Origin: Caprimulgus europaeus
Taxonomy: Eukaryota > Chordata > Aves > Caprimulgiformes > Caprimulgidae
Reading direction: 5' to 3'
Length of the DNA stretch: 64,000 nt
Assembly: GCA_907165065.1 (NCBI GenBank)
Contig: OU015530.1
Coordinates: forward strand, 48,779,465-48,843,464
The notes under the pieces are model-generated. The model ran no database searches, was not told the DNA's origin, and saw nothing but the letters and a program-made list of their open reading frames with translations. The translations under genes and the position numbers were made by a program. Positions 39,401 to 51,395 of this stretch are shown piece by piece (position 1 is the first letter of the stretch; the number at the start of each line of letters is the position of its first letter).

Positions 39401-42320
39401 AAAATATTAGTCCTTGTCCTCTCCATCAGAACTGTAATCATGTAAAGTGCCATCCATCTAGATTAAAATCAGAAACTGCTTTTAAAACATTGTGATTTCC
39501 CCAGTTGTTATACCCTGAAACCGGAGTATTGAAGTAGGGGGAGCACAATCCCCTGTGCTTGTTGATGCTGCTGAGAGCTGTGTTATTTCACAGCAAACAC
39601 CTCTGAATTCTAATTTTTTTTTAGGAGAGTTTCCCAGCATGACAACTCTCACACAGGTTTGAATCTTGGTAAATACTGCAAAAGAGTAAAATTCTATTTG
39701 CCAGATGTTTCATAATATATGTTGTTTTGCTAGCCCTTGGGATTGCTTTTTGCTTTTTTTGTGCACAGAAGGAAAACAGTGGAAAGGAAAAGAAAAGAAA
39801 AAAAAAAAAAGGAAGTTGTGGGTTTTTTGGAGGTTCTTGCCAAAGTATTTTATTTTTATTCAAAAAAGAAATGTTAAAATTTTTATCATTAGGTGCAATT
39901 TGACAAGTGCAACCTAGTTTCACAAAGTTAGATGACTGAGCAATTTATAGCTTCCTCACCACAGATCTGAGAGCCTGAGTTCCTCATGCAAGGTGCTCCA
40001 TGCACAGCTCACAACTGCAGAGATTTCTTGGCAGCACCTCAGAAACAACCCTTCTCATTCTTCCACTCCCTCACCTCCTGCTAAGTAAACGCTCTCTAAT
40101 AGTAACTCTTGGCATCCTGCTATAGTTGTGGTTCAGCAGTATGGATGGATCTCTGGCCAAATATGCATCAAAGGTACATAGGTACTACTAACAGTGAATT
40201 TAGAATGGTTTTTCCAATTATTAGTTGGTAAGCAACATAAAATCCTTTATATGTATATAAGCCATACATACATACACTGACAGATGTTTGGCAAAATATT
40301 CATTAGAGAATCTTGTCTACAAAAAGATAGGTAAAAATCTAACCCTGATTGGAAATAATTCACCAAAAGAGCACTGTGCCTGTAAGGAAAGAGCAAGAGA
40401 GCAGTGTCGGTGCTGTTGCTACACCTTTTATAGCTAACACAGGTTTTAAAAGTCTGAAATAGAGATCCTTAGTAGTGTTTTGAAATCACTGTAACACAAA
40501 AGGGTTTTTTTCTAAGCTTTCCTTTCTTCTAACTTAGGATAATCTTCAGTGCACCGCAGAGCAGGTGCCAGAGGACGAGGTCACATCCTGCAGCATGTCC
40601 CAACAGGCAGCACGGTGTGGCACAAATCTGAAGAGGTGGCAGCGGTGAGAGCACTGTAACAGGGAAACAGGGAAAATCACAGGTTTGCTAATGGATGTGG
40701 CAGTGGCTGTGTTTTTGACAGTATAAAAGATCTCATTTAGCAGAAACCAGGCTTACCAGTATCAGTCCCCAGATATAACAAAAATATGTTGATCTGAGGA
40801 TTCCCGCAGCACTGAGAGTAATCACTTCCTGTGCTACACCAGAAAAGATTTTCTCGCTTTCTGTGGTGACAAAATCCTGGAGCCTGAAACCTGCTCTGCT
40901 GAGATGAGCAATTAAATCAAATTACTCTGATAATTAAGTTCATACAACAACTGCTAAGCATGATCCTCTACCCAGCAAAGAATTTGTGGTTTAGTTACAT
41001 TTATTATAAATTCAAATATCATGTCTAGAATATAAGCTAATTTTTGCTGCTATCTATTAGAGGCAGGTTCATCCTTTTAGACACCGAATGTTTAAGAGCA
41101 GCTGTTTGATTTAGTCTTGAAGAAAGGTTTTCATGCATCAGAGAGTAATATTCAGCCCATCTGTAAAGGGCTTTCCAGGCCTATGTATTTAGGTTATTTT
41201 ACTTAAAAAGTATTATTTTCCAAGCATCTCTACAAACAATAGTCAGCCTGTGTAAACTGAGGAAGCATTTCTGACTTCAATGGGGCTATAACCACTTACC
41301 AGGAGCTGGTCCTCAGTCTCCAGGCTGGAGTTACAGCCTTTGCAAATGCTGTATCAGACACAGTTTTGTGGACAGGATTTAGACTAATGTCAGATATAAC
41401 TCCCATGATCATGACCTTTTTCCTTATCTTCTAAGAAGCACCCAATTTGCTACTTTTCAGGACAAATCTCTTTGTGTTGTTACCAGAACAAGCAGATGAA
41501 ACCCACCTTTTTCATCCTTTTGAAAACAACCCAGAAGAAACAGGCATCACCTCTGTACAAACTTACATGGGGTTGTTTGGGTTTGTTTTTTTTAAATTTA
41601 AATTCCTAAAGGAAGATATATCTTTATTTCCAGAGTTATTTCTGCATATCCAACAAACAAAAGTAAAAAGTGAGAAAATCACAGTCCGTATGATATCTGC
41701 TTTTTATCATCCTCTCTCCCCTTTAACTCCTTTTCTGAATGGAGACCAGCAGAATGGAAATGAAATGTAAAAGAATATATATAAATGCAGCATGGGAAAA
41801 AAAATCTTTCACAAATATTTAGAATCATGTTTATTTTATGGCTTTAATACTTGGTAAAAATAGCCCCCAAAACTGAGTGCATGTGGAAAAAATGTAAACT
41901 GTGCTCTGCTTCTTCAAAATGCAATTGTCTTAATGTCACTTACAAAGCCAGAGCAACACACTGCAAAAACAGATTTCTGCATGTGGTCAGACAGGGTAGC
42001 ATGAGCCTTCACCTTAAAGCTATACCATAGAGTAAATGCTGTCATGTTGGGTCCTATTTTTGCATTCTTCTGACACTACTTGTTCTACGGTTGTCTGGTG
42101 TGTTTGCCCACTGTTCTCAATTACAGAGTATTTTTCACTTCTGCAATTACCAGGGTAACATACTTTGTGAAAAGCTGCCTTAGATTCTGTTTGTCAAAGC
42201 TTCCATGAAAACTCATTTAGCTTTTTAAACATAGCCATATCTCTAAAAATGATGGCAAGCTAAATGTCTCTTTGGAAGAGCTCTCACATTGAGAGGCTTT
42301 GGTGTGGTAAGGGGGAGGAT
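36432..42320. other. non-coding DNA, no gene recognised
   Basis: The part from about 37.8 to 39.3 kb is GC-richer and holds several overlapping open frames of 85-113 codons on both strands, none recognisable. A purine-rich tract (GGAAAGGAAAAGAAAAG then an A run) lies at 39781-39815. Around 40.9-41.2 kb the sequence is AT-rich with several TAAT-type homeodomain cores. No splice-paired exon could be supported. Confidence 0.45.
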
Positions 42321-42329
42321 ATGCTGCAA

Positions 42330-42425
42330 ACGCAGGCTCTGGGTGTAATTACAGTAGTAATTGTCTGTCACTTGTGTAAGTAGGAAATAACCAGCTTTTT
42401 CTCTTCAGTTAATGTAATTCTGAAC
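42330..42425. promoter_or_regulatory. possible conserved non-coding element (homeodomain-site cluster)
   Basis: The block holds the palindrome GTAATTAC (42344-42351), then AGTAATTG and TGTCTGTCA within 25 bases, a combination of homeodomain and TALE-type (MEIS/PBX-like) cores often seen in vertebrate enhancers. This rests only on motif density. AT-rich DNA yields such cores by chance, and conservation cannot be judged from one sequence. Confidence 0.15.
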
Positions 42426-45400
42426 ACATGGAGGAGGCTTTAGGAAATGAAAAAAGGCGATCTTTGCAATAAGTTGCAAAATAAATGCATCGGTGTGTAA
42501 CGAGAAGGGGGGAGATGCCCTCAGCAGCGTGAGCTCTCCCCAGCTTGCCTGTGGTAAGACCTGTAACTATTGGCACCTGAGAAACATTTTCAAAGGGAAG
42601 AGAAACATACCTCCATTTACTGAAATATTGGTTATGTTCTGTTTAATCCTTTCATCATTCTTTTTTGGGCCTTTCTTTTTTCCTTTGCTGCCTTTCCATG
42701 GAAACATAACACAGCCTATTGTTTTGTTTAATTTTTGTCATTTGCTTTTCTTCTATTGACCTCCTCTAATATCTGTCTGATTCTATTTTTTTCAGACAAG
42801 TTAATGATTCAGGAAGAGGAAAGACATTTTCAGGGCAGCTTGAATATAAATGATAAACTGTAAGTCACATTTGTTTGCACATGGACAGTATTTGTGGTTT
42901 CACACTGTTCCAAAGCAGGGGCTCTGCTTCCAAAAACTGGCTGGGTAGTTTGTCTGTTATTTATCACACTGTTCCAGGCAGATGATTTCTGGATGATTAA
43001 CAGAGCTGCCATTGCACTCTTACATGCAAACCAAGCTGATCTTGCTGCTTTTGAAATACTTCGTAGTTGTTAGAAAGAAAAAAGAAGCTTAGAAATACTT
43101 ATCAACTAAACTTGTTAAATGTCTTCTAAATGCTAGCAGTATTTTATCTGTAATTAAAGCTGAGATGAACTTTCCCAGCTTTCCCATTCTCCATGGCCTG
43201 CAAGTGGCTGCAATCCCAACCTTTCTTTAAATCACAGCAAGGAGATTATGCTAATAGTTATTGACTTCTCAAAGTGGGAAGGAACCTACAGAGACAATTC
43301 TGTCTTCCAAAACACATGGGGCAGTTACCTTCAGCATCTCAACAGGATTACTTCAAGCAGTAGCCTAAAATCCAAAATATTCCAGGTGTTTTTTCCTGCT
43401 TCAGTTTAGAAACTAGCAGAGCCCCACGGTAGGGACAATGCTACCAAGGAAATACTTTCTATGGGTCCGGACAACATCTGCCAGTCCTTCTCTTTGGTTT
43501 AAGGAAGTAAAAGACATAACCTGAGGCTGTCCTCGAAAATGCAAATTCATCCTAAAAACCAGAGTTTTGTGCTGCCTTACTGGATGGTTTAACAAATCCA
43601 ATTGCAGCCATTGCTCTGTAGGATGTTGAGGGAGTTATCTGTGGTCTATTTAGGAACATTTTGTGATTAAAGGATAGGAAATGATTATTTTTACTTCAAT
43701 CAGCTAAACTGCTCACATTGCATTGTGGTAGCAAAGTCTGTGACCTGAGAAAGTTTGCCAAGTTCCATGACACATGTCTCAGTACAAGCAAATTGTATAT
43801 AAACCCATATTGGGTTACTTTGTTTTCCTTTTCTGGGCTGTGGGAAGCTGAAAGGGAATCCATGAGTGTTATTGTTACCATTACATTAACTTGTTTCATA
43901 TCACTGAGCCTGAGCATCAGCCCTGTGGAAATAGAAAAGTAAAAAATATTATTTAAATCTATTGTCATGGATTCTAAGCTGCATTTACCGCTCTATTTCC
44001 TGTTTATTTATGTGATTAATCTATATAGATATTTTAGAGAAGATTCAATCTCAGTATATGCGAGAAGTATGTTCAAATATAGTTAAGCTCCTAAAGAGGA
44101 ACTGGAAACACAGTGGATTATTCAAAAGCAACTAAGCTGCTTTTCTATCAATTTCTTCATGTTTTTTTTATTGTCTATATGAATAATGTGGGTGCTAGCC
44201 CAAGGCAGAATGGTAAAGAAAAAAGGCTTAATTTTACTAAGAGGTGAACTGGCCAAGGTCAGCCCTCTGCCCCTGCACAAACAGGCTTTTGTCAAGATGA
44301 AAGTGCCATATTTTAACTGTGTTTTTTATCTTTGAATACCTCATATGCACTCATCAACCCAAAACAGAGGGGGGAAAAAAGACTTGTTTTGCTCAGAAGA
44401 CAATCTTTTTGACTTTTGATTAAATTTGAAAGCTAGTTCTTTTAGTAAAGTGTTTAAAGTAGTTTCTGCCACACAGAAAAATAAACCCAGTAATTTCCTC
44501 CTTCTTTATCTAGATACAGCAGTAGCTTTAAAAATGCAGGGAATTATAATTCATTGTACTTCTGTGATGGAGGGCTATTTTTATTCCATTTTCATAAGAA
44601 CAAGACTCCTAACCTGACCTGCAGCATTTTTTCCCTTTTTTTGCTCTGTTTTCCAGATGCTGTCTTCTACCCTGGCAGTATGGCCATTTCCTGTCACAGA
44701 AGCACAGCAAAAGGAGGAAAACAAATGCAAAAATTTCCTGTTGAATGATTCAATTCACCTGGAATAACATTTGAAATAACTAGAGCAGTCTTCCATTAGC
44801 AAAGTCACGTGCACACTATTTAAACTGTGTGCTGTGGAATTGCAGTCCTGTCTGCTTGGAAAGGTATATGAAAACTTTGAGAAAAATTGGGTTTCCTGCC
44901 TAGAGGGCACTGAACGCAAAAAACCCACTCAGAATACCATGAGGATTGCAACGCTCATGTCCAGTACAAGAAAGGACTAATTTACAAGTTATTAATCAGA
45001 AAATTTTGCAACTGTTTCAGTGCCCACTGCTACTGCATTATGCAGTGTCCAGTTTCGCAGGGCCTTGTCACCCATCTCTAGGTGGTGATAAATTCTGAAT
45101 TATTTTTAAAAGTTATACTGAATCCTGCCATTTCCATTTGATTTCCAAAAGCAATTAAGTTGCCATATTAAGCCTGTAAAGATCAATGTCCTGAATCAGG
45201 TCTTACTGAATTCTCAGTTTCCTCCCGAATCACTGATTCATGTTCCAAAATTTAAGTGGTCATAAGCATGTTATTTGGTGAAATGTTATAAGGTCAGTTA
45301 CATATGCTATGCTCACCAGCCTGAAAGATTGTGAATGTGCCTTCATTCTCATCCATTTTTAATATAAATGGTCTCAAATAATCATTCATATAGGTTTAGT

Positions 45401-46835
45401 GCAGCCAGTAGTCCCATTGCAACAAGTCGATTAACTAGTTTAAAATGAGTACATGCATGACAAGAATCTGATCACCCGAAGATATTGAATGTTACTTCTT
45501 TGTATTCATAACATTTTCCACTTTACTCAGTTAAAGTGGTGCAAACATCCCACAGGAGGTATCAAGAGAGGACTCAAGACAGCAAGAGGGAAGCCAAGCA
45601 AAGATGTGTCTGTTTAAAAGTGTTCTGATGGAAGCTGAGTGATGCCCTTCTGTCTCTGAAGACATGTGTTTCTGGAGTCCTATGGATTTTAAAACTATTC
45701 TGGAATAAGCCTGATCCTCTAGATTATCAGATATGGGATCATCTCTCTAGTGCTGGAGCCAGAAAGTGTGAGAAAGAGCTTTGCAAATCAATGGGAGGGA
45801 GCACCAGGATGTTCAGTGCCTAGCCAGCACTTCTGCAGGGTTGCTATAGCCGCAGCTCTGAGTTGAGAAAAGGATGGACTTGTGGTGGATGGCTCTAGCC
45901 CACCCCAGCTGTGCTTTCTGTGCCCATGGGCCGAAGACATATCTTCATGATTCTGATCCTATGCTTCTTTAAGGACAGAAAAGATATTGTTATTATTGCT
46001 TATTCATTTTGTCCTCTTTATGACATTGAGAATTAGGGTATGCCTGACTTTCTAGAGATTTTGGGGTTTTTTTGTATCAGTGATAACTGATAAGCTGATT
46101 GATTTTTTAGAGGAAACTTAGTGGTATAGAGACACCACTAGTTTTCTTTCTAGTGTTTAATTGAATGTGCTATATTTCAACATTGCTACACTCAAAAAAT
46201 ATTTCAATGAAAGAATGATTTTTGTCTGACATGTACATCAAGGTAGAAATTTCTGGCATGTGCTAGGCTCATTTTACAATAGGCAGTGGGAAGCAGAGTT
46301 AGATCTATATAATTAGATGAACCTTGAGAAAACTCTACTATATATCAAGAGTAAGCTTGGTGCTTAGCAAGCCCCACAGTCCCAGCTGAGACCTTGGGGA
46401 ATACAAAGTTTATCTAACATCTCTTTCTATTAAAAAAAAAGCTGTAGAGCCCTGTCTAGCAGCTCATCTATAATTTTTACTTAGTCTGGCAGCACTTAGA
46501 GTGTTTGAAGAGCAGCTCAGAAAGGGTCATGCAAGTGTAACTTGTTAATCTTTAAAATCTGAAAGGAATGTGTCTCCATGACTATGTGGGAGAGTTGTAC
46601 TGAGTAATAAACCAGGATATCAGTTGGGTTTATGTAGAGCACTGTAAATCCTGGCTGCTGTGTACCAACATAGGAGACTATAGCTGAGAAAAGCCTGCAA
46701 ACTGGTACTCCAGGAACTGCCTTGGAAAGGATTTTGTTATGCTCCAACTTTTTGCTGTTTGGAAGAGATTGAATTGAAATGAAATTTAGGATGGGACTCA
46801 GCCATAATGAAAGAGAATTTTTGTTGTCTGGTGAC
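42426..46835. other. non-coding DNA, no gene recognised
   Basis: AT-rich with no recognised repeat family. Open frames stay below about 90 codons and match nothing known. The stretch at about 45.78-45.92 kb is modestly GC-richer without any exon signal. Confidence 0.45.
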
Positions 46836-46935
46836 TGTTCAGCTGGCAGCTTGTTGTAATTAGCTCTACTGTCCCCTGATTAGCAATTGCTGGCCTCCTG
46901 CCACTCCGCTTACTAATCATAATATTAAAGAACTG
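46836..46935. promoter_or_regulatory. possible conserved non-coding element (TAAT/GATTAG cluster)
   Basis: Within about 70 bases are TAATTAG (46858-46864), GATTAG followed by CAATTGC (from 46878), and ACTAATCATAATATT (from 46912), interleaved with GC-richer spacers such as GGCCTCCTGCC. This alternation is characteristic of many developmental enhancers. The call is based on motif composition alone. Confidence 0.2.
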
Positions 46936-47196
46936 TATTCACATGTAGCCTGCTACAATCTCAGGGATGCCAGTGGGCTCTGATCAGAAACAACTTGCGT
47001 ATGTTTTGCAAAAACGAAACACCTACATTAAGTCTAGGAGGGCTATATCTAAGAACAGTTGATAGAGTGGGCAAAACAGAGATTTGGTATATTTGGGTAT
47101 ACATCTATAGTTTCAGGCTGTGTTTTTGCATGCTGGGAAGGTTTCCAGCACTTGGATCAGTGCCTGGGGACTTGACAGTTAGCATTTCATCTAGGC

Positions 47197-47222
47197 ATCA
47201 TTTCATCTTTTGGTGAAATGAT
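47197..47222. repeat. 9-bp inverted repeat
   Basis: ATCATTTCA at 47197-47205 is the reverse complement of TGAAATGAT at 47214-47222, with an 8-base loop. Short enough to be chance. Confidence 0.7.
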
Positions 47223-47896
47223 CTCAGTGACATTGTATCTCCAAAAGGAGCTTAGGTGCCATGCAGGTATCTATGCATCACTCGGTGATTCACCAAGAAG
47301 CCACCTAACTCCTTGGTCCTTTTGATTCCTGAAGGCATCTTCAGTTTTTGTCCTCACATCCTAAAGTGTCTTTCCCACAAGGAGTGACAAATGGGTGTGT
47401 ACATCTTTCCCTGCTGAGGGCCTGTCTAATCCTTAGGCACTTGGCACACAAACCACCATGGGGGCTTTTGTAGATCGCACCCTCCCGTCTAATCATTCCC
47501 TCAAATTAATGTGAACTTGATCCTGACCTGCAAGAACAAACTCCTACTCATTCAAAACAGAGTTAGGGCTCCAGCTTGCAATTCAAATCCCAGTAATCTC
47601 CTCAGCTCTGATTTTCCAAAGGGCTACAGAGTCAATATACAAGACAAGAAACAGCAAGGGCCGAGTGAAATTTGCACAGAAGATTAGAAGAGTGTAAGTT
47701 ATTTTTTTCTCTTCATGATTGAGATATCTTGAAGTGACTGCTGTACTGGGTGGTTCTCACCAGTAACTCTACATACTCAGCACTTAACATCTTCTCAACG
47801 GCTTTTGCAGCTCAGCTCAGAGCTGGGTTGATGTCTCCAGATTCAAACTGGTTCTCAGCATCTAGGAAATTTAATTAGATTTCAGTACTTGAACAG

Positions 47897-47940
47897 GTTA
47901 GTACTAGATTCAGTTAGTACTAGATTTCAATACTAGATTC
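47897..47940 (+). repeat. short degenerate tandem repeat, about three units
   Basis: Units of the form (GT)TAGTACTAGATTTCA recur with spacings of about 16 and then 14 bases. A local replication-slippage product with no known association. Confidence 0.8.
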
Positions 47941-49008
47941 ACAAGGTGGCCTTCCATTTCAAATAGCTGTAACTGATTTTCCTCTTTGAAAATTATTGTC
48001 CTTCTATTCATATCAGAACCAAATTCACCTTCCCATTCAGTTCTCTTTGAACTTGCACATTATGCACTTTTAAAAATCTCTTGTAGGACTCTTAAAGCAC
48101 TGATGCTCACATTATTACTTATGCCCAAACTACCCTTAAAGTAATATTAAATTTGAGAACATGGACCTTGCATGTGTGACAAAAACCTTTACCACTACTT
48201 ATCTAGGCTTTAAGAGCTCGGAAAGGTAAGAGTTACTGCGAGGAAAAATCCAAACAAGTTAAATCTGAACATGATATCTAGTGTACTAAGGCAACTGTGA
48301 ACCTATGTCACTGTGTCAACATGTAGTGATCCTATTCTCATGACCAGAGCATTTTACTATTCTTACTTCTAAATTAGCTTAAACGTTTAAAAAAGAGTAG
48401 ATATTTCCTCTTTGTGATTTCCCTTCCAAGCAGACATATGGTTATTTTAGTTCTTTATTTTTCTGCCTTACAATTGCTGCCTTAGTATGTTTTGATTTAT
48501 TTTAGGAGGAAATTTATTTAATTTATTTTATATAGTATCCTTCATCTTATAATCACCTCAGTTTATCATCTGTTCTTTATTTGTGGAGGAGAACAGGATG
48601 CCTCTTTCTTTTGAATTAATCTTATTTTGAATAAGTCTTGTGATAAAGTGGAAGTAATGAGGTTGGCAGCATCATTGTACCTGTATAGAGATGTTGCAGA
48701 ATCAAAGGAAAGATAAATCATTAGCAAATGCAGTCTACTCAGTCACCAGGCCTTTCCAAGTAGCCCAGGAGGAGAAATAAGCCAGAGTTAACAAGGCATA
48801 GTGATTTTGAAGCAGACAGATGAAGGACTGAAGCACAGTGTCTCCTTTGTGCCAATATGACAGATACTTCCTTTTAGTCTCCTACTACTTTTTTTGGATA
48901 GTTAGAACCAGCACTTTGAATAGTTGGAGCTAGCTAAGCAATGGACAGTTTAATTTTTTACATTGTTCGATTCACCTTTTATTAGCACATTTTCCTAGCC
49001 TTTTCAGC

Positions 49009-49125
49009 AATTATTATTAACTACTTACGTAGCACCTTAATGATCTTCTGTGGGGACTTTATATTTTTCAGAACTAGTTACTGCCTTACAACAGAAGAGG
49101 AAAGCGGGACTCCAGCTCCCCAAGG
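49009..49125 (-). mobile_element. possible ancient L3/MIR-type repeat remnant
   Basis: The plus strand reads TTATTATTAACTACTTACGT, then AGCACCTTA, GTGGGGACTT and finally ACAGAAGAGGAAA. The order resembles the common amniote L3/MIR-type 3' region, in which an ATTATTATT run precedes a GTAGCGCC-like block and an ACAGATGAGGAAACTGAGG-like block. The similarity is low, as expected for an element predating birds. Orientation and family are tentative. Confidence 0.35.
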
Positions 49126-50330
49126 TAAGGTTGAAAGACAGCTTTTGCACAGCTTTTGATAAATAACAGTCTGAGTTTCTATTGTGTTACAAAGGCCATT
49201 TGTCCACTTAAAAAACACTTTAAGAGCATCTTTCACTATCTTTGTTTTGCTTCAGTGCACTATGCACTAAAAGCATTATTTCCACAGGGGAAATTACATT
49301 AGAAAATCCACCTGTAAAATTATCCCTGTACCTCCAAGCTATCTGGAGAGTATTCACAGCGGCTTCTAGTTGTTACTGGATTTGGTTAATTGAGAATATA
49401 AAACAAATCCAAGTAAAAATAACTAAATAAACTTGCAGGGTTTCTTTTCTTTCCTCTGTGCCTGACAGTCACATTAACACTTAAACCTTCTTTCCCCTAA
49501 TGCCCACTGCCTTAGGACAAATCATTTACACTTTTATAACTCTACTACAAATTGACAGACTCTTATGCTCTAAAAGTGCAAAGTATTTTTCTGATGGGAG
49601 AAGAAATTAATATAAATAAATAACTTCTGGCATAACATGGGTATCTCATTAATATGGTGATCAAAATCCTCATGTCTCTTAGATCTTTCCAGCATGAAAA
49701 TTTTCTGAAATCTGGCACATTTGCTGATCTGGAGGAGAGAATGTGGCCTACTTAAACACACATTCTGAGACTTTGGTGTTTTAGGAGAAATAGAAAACAG
49801 AACAAAAATATGGTCAAATCCCTGAGAACTTGGAGCCTAATGTGCAAGAAGTAGCAGATCAATAAAAGTCACATAAGTGCTTGTCAACAGGAGAGAGGAA
49901 AATCATGCCAGGAAATAAACAAACCAGCCAAGGGGCTGTTGAATCATAATGAAAAAGGAAAATTTAGGAAAGAATTTAAAGACAGAAGTTTTGCACATAT
50001 TTGTAAGAAGTGGCTCTCAAATATGAGCAGTGACTGGAAAGAAAGCACAAAGATGCTTTGAAAATCTAGCCAGGTACAGGCTAGCCACATGCTCTGAACA
50101 AACCCTGAAACTGGCTTCAGAGTCAAATCAGAAAAAATAAAATGTTATTGGCTAGGAAGGTCTTAAAAAGCCTTTATTTGATATGAAAGAGAGGAGGAAC
50201 CTCAGGGAGAATGAGAAAGAGACTAATGGCATGGATAAAGTAACAGACTTGGAAAATTTTAATTGCAAAGGTCTTCTGGGTGTATAGGGCAGACATGGGA
50301 TTTACTCCGGCCCAAGAAAAGCATGTGACA
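49126..50330. other. non-coding DNA, no gene recognised
   Basis: AT-rich with no recognised exon. No recognisable repeats. Confidence 0.45.
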
Positions 50331-50415
50331 TAGAATCATAGAATGGTTTGAGTTGGAAGGGCCTCAATGAGTATCTAGTACCAACCCCTCTGCCATCAGA
50401 AGGGACACCTTCCAT
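50331..50415 (-). mobile_element. CR1 LINE 3'-end fragment, minus strand
   Basis: TAGAATCATAGAATGGTTTG at the left is the reverse complement of a CR1 tail (octamer form ATTCTATG). It is followed by GAGTTGGAAGGGCCTCAATG and the CCAACCCCTCTGCCAT and GGACACCTTCCA blocks that typify the CR1 3' UTR read backwards. Similarity stops at about 50415, before the ORF2 stop codon, so this is a very short 5'-truncated copy with no coding content. Confidence 0.93.
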
Positions 50416-51325
50416 GCTGTGAGAGTCTGTGTAACAGTTTGAGCTGAGTCAATGAATCAGAAATGGTGTATTATATAGTTGTCAGATAGAAAAATGCTGT
50501 AAGACTGAGTGTGAGGACTTCAAGAACACGAAGGTCAAGTTATGGTCTTATATGATGAGATCTTTGATAGTTCTGTCCACAAGAAATGAAGAGAAAAATA
50601 CTATGGAGATTATTGCTTTTATATTAGCCATGTTGAGCCTAAAGGTTTACAAAGAAGTGTTAGAGGCAGGCAAGGATTTTAGTTTGGATGAAAGAGTAGG
50701 ATTTATCTCACCTAATTTTATATAGTTACAATGTAGGTATTACCCTTTATAGTGAAAGGAATGAAGGACATTTAGATCACCATTCAGATGCCTTATTTTA
50801 GAGATATTCTTTAGCAGTTGGCTGAATTGCACCCAGCAATTTTTAAAATATTATTGGCTTGGTTTGCATGCTACACAGAGAACCTACAATGGGTGGTTCA
50901 GAAATAAATACCTACATTTGTACAGATCAATCTCATCCCAGGTACAGAATACAGGAGTGGAAGTCAGGCAGGGAGAGCATTTATGTTTCTAAGTTTACAT
51001 TTAATTAGAAAAGCTGTACAAAGAAAAGACAGAGCTGTAGGTTATCTCCAAATAGGGAAGGAAAAAGACAAGGATCCACAGAAGAACATACAAAAGGAAT
51101 TATTAGAGATGTGTGAGGGTTTATTTACTGAGGTCAGTTACTAGAGACTGGGGAGAAACACAAGGAAGAGAGCAAGAGATGCTGAATCGAGCATACATGG
51201 AGTCATATCAGAATTTGTCAGTTTTCTCTGGGAATAAATAAATGAGATTTTTTAAGGAAAGTGAGAAGCAGAAGCAGGCATAACAAAGAGTTTGAGGAAT
51301 GGGCCAATTTGTAAGCAAATTCTTC
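50416..51325. other. non-coding DNA, no gene recognised
   Basis: Purine-rich on the plus strand with no open frame of note and no repeat recognised. Confidence 0.45.
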
Positions 51326-51342
51326 TTTTTTTTTTTTTTTTT
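51326..51342 (+). repeat. poly(T) tract ending in a splice-acceptor-like CCAG
   Basis: Seventeen T followed by CCAG (51343-51346). It resembles a 3' splice site, but the downstream sequence is MIR-like and lacks a sustained open frame in most phases, so a coding exon is unlikely. Confidence 0.85.
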
Positions 51343-51348
51343 CCAGAG

Positions 51349-51395
51349 CTCAGTCTCCATACCTGTAAAATGGGACCATAGCAAATACTGCATTC
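51349..51395 (+). mobile_element. possible MIR SINE remnant
   Basis: CTCAGTCTCCATACCTGTAA followed by AATGGG closely matches the conserved MIR block CTCAGTTTCCCCATCTGTAA-AATGGG, then continues with AT-rich sequence as MIR does. MIR-type SINEs are ancient and present in bird genomes as short fragments. Only this block is recognisable; the tRNA-like head is not. Confidence 0.5.

Larger units (their letters stand above)
46936..49008. other. non-coding DNA, no gene recognised
   Basis: AT-rich sequence containing the 9-bp hairpin at 47.2 kb and the small tandem repeat at 47.9 kb. No exon, promoter or known interspersed repeat recognised. Confidence 0.45.
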
